A DNA stretch of 64,000 bases, taken from the NCBI GenBank assembly GCA_017434845.1, contig JAFSGD010000062.1, positions 1 through 64,000 of the forward strand. The letters are read 5' to 3'. Of this stretch, positions 24,880 through 32,198 are shown piece by piece (within the stretch, counting starts at the first letter, position 1; each line of letters starts with the position of its first letter). The notes under the pieces are model-generated. The model had not been told where the DNA came from. It saw nothing but the letters and a program-made list of their open reading frames with translations, and searched no databases. A program made the position numbers and the translations under genes. The stretch is from Clostridia bacterium (GTDB lineage Bacteria > Bacillota > Clostridia > Oscillospirales > CAG-382).

Positions 24880-24908
24880 ATTATAGCACCAATGTTCAAA
24901 AAAGTCAA
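24880..24908 (-). promoter_or_regulatory. Promoter of the sipW/TasA-like/sortase operon
   Basis: On the minus strand, TTGACT (24903-24908) and TATAAT (24880-24885) are spaced exactly 17 bp, a strong sigma-A promoter, with a second TTGAC-like box about 50 bases further upstream. It is the only strong promoter seen before the twelve-kilobase run of genes. Confidence 0.8.
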
Positions 24909-24957
24909 TATGCAATATGATAAATTAGTACATTTTGTATAAATTGACATAAAAAAG

Positions 24958-24995
24958 CGCAGCCTCGCTGACTCAACAGCAAGACTGCGTTAATC
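24958..24995 (-). terminator. Terminator-like stem in the sipW/guaA intergenic region
   Basis: Arms CGCAGCCTCGCTG and CAGCAAGACTGCG pair with two symmetric mismatches, with a run of T at its 3' side on the minus strand. Between this and the next terminator (24998-25127) lie about 130 bases with no frame of note but some palindromes; a small RNA there is possible. Confidence 0.65.
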
Positions 24996-25128
24996 CGTTT
25001 TCTCGGTCTATTTTATTATATCGCTCGCGCCATGGCGTTATATAGTTGCAGATATGCATTTTTTAGGCATTTGCACATATCGACACACCCCGCCGGGATG
25101 GCGAAACAGTTTCGTTTGATATATAAAA

Positions 25129-25165
25129 AAACAGCCTCACCAATTAATGACGAGACTGTTTGCAA
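25129..25165 (-). terminator. Probable original guaA terminator
   Basis: AAACAG-CTC and GAG-CTGTTT arms with a run of seven T on the minus strand. It lies 50 bases beyond the distal att-like repeat, where guaA would have ended before insertion of the small element. Confidence 0.65.
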
Positions 25166-25213
25166 AAGATTCGATTGTTATTCCTTGTAAAACGGATTTG
25201 TATGGGAATGTCC

Positions 25214-25229
25214 GATATTATTCCCACTC
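25214..25229. repeat. Distal att-like direct repeat (copy of guaA 3' end)
   Basis: The 16 bases GATATTATTCCCACTC repeat exactly those at the guaA stop codon (26732-26747). They include the codons for the last Glu-Trp-Glu and the stop of guaA. This is the pattern left by integration at the well-known guaA 3' attachment site. Confidence 0.75.
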
Positions 25230-25444
25230 TTTTTCGGGGTTCTTCTTTGGCTTATTTATACCCTAAATATTATCCTAAACAGCAATTTTGAACCAACTTT
25301 TCCACCCATTATTTCATTTATCAAAAATTTTGTTGCAGAAAAAGTTGCAAAATTGCTTGCGGAATAGTGCCGAGAGGCTATTATGTATTGGTAGTGTTTA
25401 ATGTATTACCTTTTTTACGTGGCCTGACGGAAATATTTCCGCAA

Positions 25445-26560
25445 TTAGTCGCTTTTGAGCATTAGTTCATAACCCTTTTCATCGCTACCAAACAAGGTGA
25501 TTCCTAACTCGCCAAAATAATAACCATTGGCGGTTTTCTTCGTAGATACCTCGGTTATAGTTTCTTGCAATTCGCCAGCAGTTAATTCCGCATCAAAAAC
25601 AGGTGAGAAACCTCGGAGCAGAGCGATAACCTGGTCCAGACTGGTATCGTTGGTATAAACTCGACAGTTAATTTCTCCAAAAATAGTTTGCGAAGCAATA
25701 ATGTCAACAACCTTGTCACCAAGCAGATAGGATTTGCCAACAGCATCTTTGTATGCTGTTAATCTAAACTCGGTTCTATAATGTCCACTCTCTTTGTCGG
25801 ACGGGATAAAGTCCTCAACAAATACAAGTTGTTCTGTTGCCTGTGCATTATACTTGCTTACTACATCAATAATATAATTGTTAAGGACAACATCCAAAGT
25901 TTCTGCTTCGGTAGTAGTGTCGTTAGTTGTCTTGTTATTATCTTCGCTTGCATTGGTATCAGCAGAAGAATTGTCCGTGGTTTGGTCGCTATGCACGGTT
26001 TCGTTATAAGACGGCGGTGTGTCGGTCTGAGGAACATCGGTTTCACTATTGCCAGCCATACCAATAACCAAGAACAGAATCCAAGCGACGGCGATAATAC
26101 CGTATTTAACCGCAGGTTTCATATCTTTCTTTCTCAACAGCAAGATAGTAAGGGGCACCGGGAAAATGCAAATCCAACCAAGAACCCACAACCAAGTCTT
26201 TTTACCAGATCCCTTATTCGTTGCATTAGGATTCCAAGTGTAACCGCAGTTTTGACAAACACCAACGGTTCTATATGCGGATTGACTTACGGATTGCCCT
26301 TGTCTACCCGTGCCAATGTAATTTTTACGGGAACGAGATTGGGTTGCAGTACCTACTCGCTCTCTCTTGAATGTGATTTTGGAATTACCGCACTTAGGAC
26401 ATTTACCGAGAGTGCTTTCAATCTCGGTATTATCATAGGGTGTAGTACTACCATAGTAATTGTTTGTAATATTAACAGTTGGTTTTTCCTGTGGCATTTC
26501 ACTTCCACAGTATTCGCAGAACTTTCCTTTCGCTTCTGCTCCGCAACTCGGACACTTCAT
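25445..26560 (-). CDS. Zinc-ribbon membrane protein with unknown C-terminal domain (element cargo)
   Basis: A 371-residue protein. The N-terminus is a zinc-ribbon (MKCPSCGAEAKGKFCEYCGSEM), then a second four-Cys ribbon (GKCPKCGNSKITF...VGVCQNCGYTW), two membrane helices (about 135-185), a Thr/Asn/Ser-rich spacer (about 190-240) and a soluble C-terminal domain (about 245-371) of unknown type. The ATG at 26560 has AGAGAGG upstream. Codon use is AT-rich and unlike guaA, in line with acquisition. Proteins of this layout are common in Clostridia, often near mobile DNA; the role is unknown. Confidence 0.75.
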   Translation of the reverse strand: MKCPSCGAEAKGKFCEYCGSEMPQEKPTVNITNNYYGSTTPYDNTEIESTLGKCPKCGNSKITFKRERVGTATQSRSRKNYIGTGRQGQSVSQSAYRTVGVCQNCGYTWNPNATNKGSGKKTWLWVLGWICIFPVPLTILLLRKKDMKPAVKYGIIAVAWILFLVIGMAGNSETDVPQTDTPPSYNETVHSDQTTDNSSADTNASEDNNKTTNDTTTEAETLDVVLNNYIIDVVSKYNAQATEQLVFVEDFIPSDKESGHYRTEFRLTAYKDAVGKSYLLGDKVVDIIASQTIFGEINCRVYTNDTSLDQVIALLRGFSPVFDAELTAGELQETITEVSTKKTANGYYFGELGITLFGSDEKGYELMLKSD

Positions 26561-26677
26561 ATGTAATACCTCTCTTCGTCTCGTTATTAACTCCCAAACC
26601 ACCCGCAACTATTCCTTTTTACACTTTTTCCATTGCGTGTTGCAAAAGTGTTGCAGAAGAATTTTTCTAAAGTGCAT

Positions 26678-26720
26678 AAGTGCCCGAAAGCCCTTTGTTT
26701 CCAAGGGTTTTCGGGCACTT
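26678..26720 (-). terminator. Strong terminator directly after guaA, inside the mini-element
   Basis: An 18-bp stem with one G-U pair (26678-26695 with 26703-26720), 12 bases past the att repeat. As it lies inside the inserted segment it would now end guaA transcription in place of the original terminator. Confidence 0.8.
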
Positions 26721-26731
26721 GTTAGCCAGTT

Positions 26732-26747
26732 GATATTATTCCCACTC
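26732..26747. repeat. Proximal att-like direct repeat overlapping the guaA stop
   Basis: Identical over 16 bases to 25214-25229. It contains the guaA stop codon at 26736-26738. Confidence 0.75.
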
Positions 26748-27737
26748 GATCGTGCCCGAGGGCTTGGGGGTGAGGTCATAGAGAACGCGGTTGATGCCTT
26801 CAACCTCGTTAGTGATACGAGCGGTTATTTTATGAAGCACAGCATAGGGGATCTCTTCAATGGTTGCCGACATTGCATCGACGGTGTTGACCGCGCGAAT
26901 GATCGCGGGCCAGCCCTCATAGCGGCTTTCATCCTTAACGCCAACCGATTTAATATCGGGAATAACCACAAAATACTGCCAAACCTTTTCGGCAAGACCG
27001 TTTATGTCAAATTCCTCGCGAAGGATTGCATCCGCCTCGCGAAGTGCATTCAAACGGTCGCGCGTGATTGCACCGAGACAGCGAACACCCAAGCCGGGGC
27101 CGGGGAACGGCTGACGGTAGACCATTGCGTGAGGAAGACCGAGTGCCTCGCCGACAACGCGAACTTCGTCTTTGAAGAGAAGCTTGAGAGGCTCGACGAG
27201 CTCGAACTGAAGATCCTCGGGCAGACCGCCGACGTTATGGTGGGATTTAACGGCCTTTTTGCCCTCTGCCTGCTTTATGCTTTCGAGAATATCGGGATAG
27301 ATAGTGCCCTGTGCGAGAAACTCGATTCCTTCAAGCTTTCTTGCTTCATCGGCAAAAACGTTGATGAACTCTGCACCGATGATCTTTCTTTTACTTTCGG
27401 GGTCGCTAACATCGGCAAGAAGACCGAGGAAGCGATCGGTTGCGTCAACGTAGATAAGGTTGGCATCCATGCCGTCCTTGAAAAGCTTGATAACGTTTTC
27501 GGATTCATCCTTGCGCATGAGGCCGTGGTTTACGTGAACGCAGACAAGCTGTTTTCCGATTGCTTTAATAAGCAGAGCCGCAACGACCGATGAATCGACA
27601 CCGCCCGAGAGCGCCAGCAAAACCTTTTTATCGCCAACTTGGGCGCGTATCTCGTTGACCTGCTCGGCGATGAACGCATCGGCAAGCGCTTTGGAATTAA
27701 TCCGTGCCATAGAATCGGGGCGGATATTGTTTTGCAT
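26736..27737 (-). CDS. guaA: GMP synthase, ATP-pyrophosphatase subunit
   Basis: A 333-residue protein that adenylates and aminates XMP to GMP. The P-loop of the pyrophosphatase (LALSGGVDSSVVA, about 41-53) starts near the N-terminus, followed by the dimerisation domain with PGPGLGVRCLG and the C-terminal KPSGTIEWE. The usual 190-residue glutamine amidotransferase domain of bacterial GuaA is absent, so this is the two-subunit form and needs a separate amidotransferase or free ammonia. The start is supported by GGAGG. The start has full-length family-like context, so it is not a truncation made by the element, which sits at the other end. Confidence 0.93.
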   Translation of the reverse strand: MQNNIRPDSMARINSKALADAFIAEQVNEIRAQVGDKKVLLALSGGVDSSVVAALLIKAIGKQLVCVHVNHGLMRKDESENVIKLFKDGMDANLIYVDATDRFLGLLADVSDPESKRKIIGAEFINVFADEARKLEGIEFLAQGTIYPDILESIKQAEGKKAVKSHHNVGGLPEDLQFELVEPLKLLFKDEVRVVGEALGLPHAMVYRQPFPGPGLGVRCLGAITRDRLNALREADAILREEFDINGLAEKVWQYFVVIPDIKSVGVKDESRYEGWPAIIRAVNTVDAMSATIEEIPYAVLHKITARITNEVEGINRVLYDLTPKPSGTIEWE

Positions 27738-27786
27738 AGTGAGTTCCTCCTATATTATAATAAAAGCACAAAATTTATGATGAAAT

Positions 27787-27815
27787 ATTATAGCAGTTGG
27801 AAAGCCGAATTACAA
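27787..27815 (-). promoter_or_regulatory. Promoter of guaA
   Basis: On the minus strand, TTGTAA (27810-27815) and TATAAT (27787-27792) are spaced 17 bp. The leader of about 40 bases is too short for a purine riboswitch. Confidence 0.7.
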
Positions 27816-27923
27816 TAGGAAATACAACAAATTTCAAAGTTTTTTGCCGCTTGATTCGGCTTTTGAAGAAAACATATTAGCAATTTCATCAAAATTTGTC
27901 AATATAAAATCGCAAAATTCTGC

Positions 27924-27952
27924 TTGCGAAAACAAAATTTTTGTGCTATAAT
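27924..27952 (+). promoter_or_regulatory. Promoter of the CarD-like gene
   Basis: TTGCGA (27924-27929) and TATAAT (27947-27952) are spaced 17 bp, followed by a leader of about 60 bases. Confidence 0.75.
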
Positions 27953-28021
27953 GATATCATAGTAAAGAGCGTGCTTGCGCTTCTTTGGGCTTTTCTTTTT
28001 TTGGCTTCATGGGGGTTGAAT

Positions 28022-28519
28022 ATGAGATTTTCGATAGGAGATTATGTCGTTTACGGCGAAACCGGCGTTTGCTCGGTTGAAGAGATAGTTATTAAAACTA
28101 TGCCCGACGGTGAAAAGGAATGCTATAAGCTCAAGCCGCTTAATCAAAGCTTTATGATCTTTACTCCAACCGAAAACGGCAACGTTTTCATGCGCGCGGT
28201 TATAACAAAGGAAGAAGCCGACGCCATGATCGCCGATATTTGCTCGCAGGAGATCGTTATACACAAAGGCACCTCGCCGCGCGATCTTAACGAAAAATAT
28301 GACAGAATAATAAAAACTCACGATTGCGGCGAGCTTTTGAAGCTTTCAAGGTCTATTGACGAAAAAAGAAGGGTTCTTGCTCAACAAAAAAGAAAGCTTT
28401 CGGCGATCGACGAACGTTTCGTTAAAAAAGCCGAAGATCTGCTTTTCGGCGAGCTTGCCGTTGTTTTCGGCATAAAAAAAACCGAGGTTCGCGAATATAT
28501 CGAAAACAAAATAGTTTGA
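28022..28519 (+). CDS. CarD/CdnL-family transcription regulator
   Basis: A 165-residue cytoplasmic regulator. The N-terminal CarD/TRCF-type domain (MRFSIGDYVVYGETGVCSVEEI, about 1-60) binds RNA polymerase beta; the C-terminal half is helical and basic. I chose the ATG at 28022, which gives the exact family start and has GGGGG upstream. Proteins of this type stabilise promoter complexes and are often needed for rRNA expression. Single gene with a terminator behind it. Confidence 0.9.
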   Translation: MRFSIGDYVVYGETGVCSVEEIVIKTMPDGEKECYKLKPLNQSFMIFTPTENGNVFMRAVITKEEADAMIADICSQEIVIHKGTSPRDLNEKYDRIIKTHDCGELLKLSRSIDEKRRVLAQQKRKLSAIDERFVKKAEDLLFGELAVVFGIKKTEVREYIENKIV

Positions 28520-28525
28520 ATAATT

Positions 28526-28558
28526 ATCACCCGTTTGTAAAAAACTACAACGGGTGAT
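28526..28558 (+). terminator. Terminator of the CarD-like gene
   Basis: A perfect 10-bp stem (28526-28535 with 28549-28558) followed by seven T. The T-run overlaps the likely start of the next gene. Confidence 0.88.
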
Positions 28559-28562
28559 TTTT

Positions 28563-28949
28563 TTGAAAAACGCAAAACGAGTTGCGGTGTTTTTCGCCTC
28601 GGGCGGAATGGGATATGCGATAATCGAAATACTTTGGCGCGGCAAAACTCATTGGACGATGATAATTGCGGGCGGTATCTGCTTCGTTATTTTTTCGTTG
28701 GTTGCCGAAAAGCTGAAAAAGCGCACAGCCGTTTGCAAGGCGGCGGTGTGCTCGCTGGGCGTTACGGCGGTTGAGTTTATTTTCGGCGTGGTTTTTAACC
28801 TTTTGCTTAAAATGAACGTTTGGGATTACAGCGGCGTTCGTTTTAATATTCTCGGTCAGGTATGCCCGCTTTATTCACTGCTTTGGGCGCTTCTTGCGCT
28901 CGGGGTGCTTCCCCTTGCCGAGCTTATCAATAAAAAATTGAGGGTTTAA
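28563..28949 (+). CDS. Putative ABC-transporter type IV membrane protein (PF06541-like)
   Basis: A protein of about 128 residues with four membrane helices (AVFFASGGMGYAIIEILWRG, IIAGGICFVIFSL, a helix near 60-85 and one near 100-120) and the short NVWDYSGVRFNILGQVCPLYSLLW motif typical of a small membrane family in Clostridia (CmpB-like). The start is uncertain: TTG at 28563 or GTG at 28554, both inside or beside the terminator stem and without a good ribosome binding site. The function is not established. Confidence 0.7.
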   Translation: MKNAKRVAVFFASGGMGYAIIEILWRGKTHWTMIIAGGICFVIFSLVAEKLKKRTAVCKAAVCSLGVTAVEFIFGVVFNLLLKMNVWDYSGVRFNILGQVCPLYSLLWALLALGVLPLAELINKKLRV

Positions 28950-28963
28950 AAGGCAGAAAAGTA

Positions 28964-28994
28964 TTGACATTGACCTTGGGTAAAGTTGTATAAT
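28964..28994 (+). promoter_or_regulatory. MerR-type promoter with 19-bp spacer
   Basis: TTGACA (28964-28969) and TATAAT (28989-28994) are separated by 19 bp, the long spacer typical of promoters controlled by MerR proteins. The spacer holds an imperfect dyad (ACCTTGGGTAAAGT). It drives the MerR gene starting 18 bases downstream, so autoregulation is likely. Confidence 0.8.
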
Positions 28995-29011
28995 AGTCTT
29001 GAGGTGAATTT

Positions 29012-29695
29012 ATGCTTTACGATATCAACAAGGTCTGCAATATGCTCGGAACCACCTCTAGAGCCTTGCGGTTTTATGAAGAGAAAGGCATTATAGAGAG
29101 CACAAAAGAAGGTCTTTCTTCGAGGCGTAAATATACCGAAGCGCAGGTTTCCGAGATACATAACGTTCTCGTTTTGCGAACACTCGGCCTTTCGGTGAAA
29201 GCAATCAAAGAGTTGAGAAAAGAAAACTCTGATCTGAGAAATGCAGTCTTGACGCGTCGAGCTGAAATAATATCTTGGATATCGGAAAAAAGCCGAGAAA
29301 TAGAGCTATTAAACGAGGCTTTGGCTGTTATCGATTCGGGGGAGGATATTTTTAACCGCAAAGCCGCGGAAACATCGCCCGAAGGGAACGCACTGCTTAT
29401 AGAAATTGCAAACATTTGCACCAAAGCAATATGTGATAAAGATTACAAAAACGCAGAATGTTATTTTTCAAAAACCCTTTCCGACTATATGCCCGAATCC
29501 GCCTTTTCGGCAATGATGAAGGACACTTTGGCTCCTGTCGGGAATTTTGTCGCAATTGAAACCATAACAACAGACCCGAATCACGCCAACATAATATATT
29601 CCTTTGTCCGTTATGAAAAAATGGGGTTAAAGTTTAAATTTGTTTTTCATAATAAGAAAATCGACGGGCTTTGGACAAGTTATTATAGAATTTAA
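29012..29695 (+). CDS. MerR-family regulator with C-terminal NTF2-like domain
   Basis: A 227-residue regulator. The N-terminal MerR helix-turn-helix (MLYDINKVCNMLGTTSRALRFYEEKGII, 1-70) leads to a coiled-coil dimerisation helix (about 80-120) and then a C-terminal domain (about 130-227) that looks like a small DUF3887/NTF2-like fold and might bind a ligand. GAGGTG precedes the ATG. Its own promoter has the MerR-type 19-bp spacer. Two small zinc-ribbon membrane protein genes follow closely and may be its targets. Confidence 0.88.
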   Translation: MLYDINKVCNMLGTTSRALRFYEEKGIIESTKEGLSSRRKYTEAQVSEIHNVLVLRTLGLSVKAIKELRKENSDLRNAVLTRRAEIISWISEKSREIELLNEALAVIDSGEDIFNRKAAETSPEGNALLIEIANICTKAICDKDYKNAECYFSKTLSDYMPESAFSAMMKDTLAPVGNFVAIETITTDPNHANIIYSFVRYEKMGLKFKFVFHNKKIDGLWTSYYRI

Positions 29696-29713
29696 GAGAG
29701 GATCTGACGAATT

Positions 29714-29950
29714 TTGCCATTTATAATAGCTGCTTTTGCCGTAATACTGTTTTTGTTGATAATCGCATTATGCTCCAAAAAAGATATTTCAAAAAATAAA
29801 TACATATGCCCCAAGTGCAAAAAATGCTTTTATCCCAAAAAGAAAAAGTATATATTTCTCCACAATATGTCAAATGAATCGGCATTTTTAAAATGTCCCC
29901 GTTGCCAAAAGAAAAGCTTTTGCAACGTATCCCATTCTCCCGACGATTAA
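29714..29950 (+). CDS. Small membrane protein with zinc ribbon
   Basis: A 78-residue protein: one N-terminal membrane helix (about 2-20) followed by a Cys4 ribbon (YICPKCKKCF...LKCPRCQKKSF). The start is a TTG at 29714 with GAGGAT upstream. It lies 18 bases after the MerR gene and shares the ribbon layout with the next gene, so the two are related. The function is unknown. Confidence 0.7.
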   Translation: MPFIIAAFAVILFLLIIALCSKKDISKNKYICPKCKKCFYPKKKKYIFLHNMSNESAFLKCPRCQKKSFCNVSHSPDD

Positions 29951-29961
29951 AGGAGGATATT

Positions 29962-30297
29962 ATGAAAAAATTCCTTTTGAGTTCTGTATGCCCGGTTTCG
30001 ATAATTCTCACGGGGTGCGAAATACATTTTGCCGACGGAACGCGGTATGAGGTTCCGTGGTGGCTGAGCCTTATAGTTATCAGCCCCATATTGATTGCAA
30101 GCGCATTTTTGATAATAGTTAATATGCCCAAGGATTTTTGGGCATATTGCCCCAAATGCAAAAACCGATTTTTTGTGAAAAAGCGAGTGTTTAATTTCGC
30201 CTCTCATTCTCAGGATTATTTCGAATTCGTAACAAAATGCCCGTGTTGCGGAGAAAAAACGCTTTGTCGGCGTTCATACGATCAAGATAAAAAATGA
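29962..30297 (+). CDS. Small lipoprotein-like membrane protein with zinc ribbon
   Basis: A 111-residue protein with a signal-like start and possible lipobox ILTGC, one further membrane helix (about 36-58) and a Cys4 ribbon (YCPKCKNRFF...TKCPCCGEKTL) that matches the preceding protein. AAGGAGG precedes the ATG at 29962. Probably co-transcribed with the MerR regulator. The function is unknown. Confidence 0.72.
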   Translation: MKKFLLSSVCPVSIILTGCEIHFADGTRYEVPWWLSLIVISPILIASAFLIIVNMPKDFWAYCPKCKNRFFVKKRVFNFASHSQDYFEFVTKCPCCGEKTLCRRSYDQDKK

Positions 30298-30335
30298 ACA
30301 AAAGCGCGTATTCGTCAAACATACATAACAAAAAA

Positions 30336-30441
30336 CGAAGCTGTACAAACGCAAGGTACTGCGAGGGCGCTGTTCTTTCAAAGCAAAAAAAAGAACCGAG
30401 AAAACCTCGGTTCTTTTGCGGTCTGCGCCGTTATGATTATA
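30336..30441. repeat. Left copy of a 104-bp direct repeat (gdhA 3' region)
   Basis: Matches 30658-30761 with one substitution and two extra A. It includes a second copy of the gdhA terminator stem (AAGAACCGAG with CTCGGTTCTT) and the sequence of the gdhA stop. No gene is present. Confidence 0.9.
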
Positions 30442-30657
30442 CAATTATAATCCCGTTTTTTCCGAGGACACGCGCCTCGGAAAAAACTCCTTGGAGTTCC
30501 GCAATCTCAGACAAGGCGCGTAGCGACGCGCATGAGATTGGCGCGAGCAAACGGAACTCACATGAATATGGGGGTCCCCGAAAATGCTTGCATTTTTGGG
30601 GAGAGCGAAGACAGCTTTGCCAACGCAACAAACGGATGCAGATTGAAAGAACAGCGC
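30442..30657. other. Palindrome-rich 216-bp segment between the direct repeats
   Basis: This gene-free segment holds three strong stem-loops: 30456-30467/30475-30486 (12 bp perfect); a long interrupted stem 30494-30559 (GAGTTCCG, CAATCTCA and GCGCGT each with its complement in nested order, plus an 11-base bulge); and 30576-30587/30590-30601. The last follows GGGGTCCCC, as does a stem in the hairpin array at 2087-2115. A structured RNA or a mobile palindromic element is possible. Confidence 0.7.
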
Positions 30658-32142
<1,485 letters not shown>

Positions 32143-32152
32143 TTAATGAGTA

Positions 32153-32181
32153 ATTATACAACGCTTTTTGAATGATTGCAA
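32153..32181 (-). promoter_or_regulatory. Promoter of gdhA
   Basis: On the minus strand, TTGCAA (32176-32181) and TATAAT (32153-32158) are spaced 17 bp, 50 bases upstream of the start. Confidence 0.75.
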
Positions 32182-32198
32182 TAGCAAAATTGCAATTT

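Larger units (their letters stand above)
25214..26747. mobile_element. Mini-element of about 1.5 kb at the guaA 3' end
   Basis: The segment lies between identical 16-bp repeats, one of which rebuilds the guaA stop. It carries one AT-rich gene (zinc-ribbon membrane protein) and no recombinase. Near both inner ends are paired TTGCA-type motifs (25333-25353 and about 26638-26658), which could be integrase arm sites. It is likely a deletion derivative or a non-autonomous element moved by an integrase encoded elsewhere. Outside the gene, 25230-25444 holds nothing else recognisable. Confidence 0.65.
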
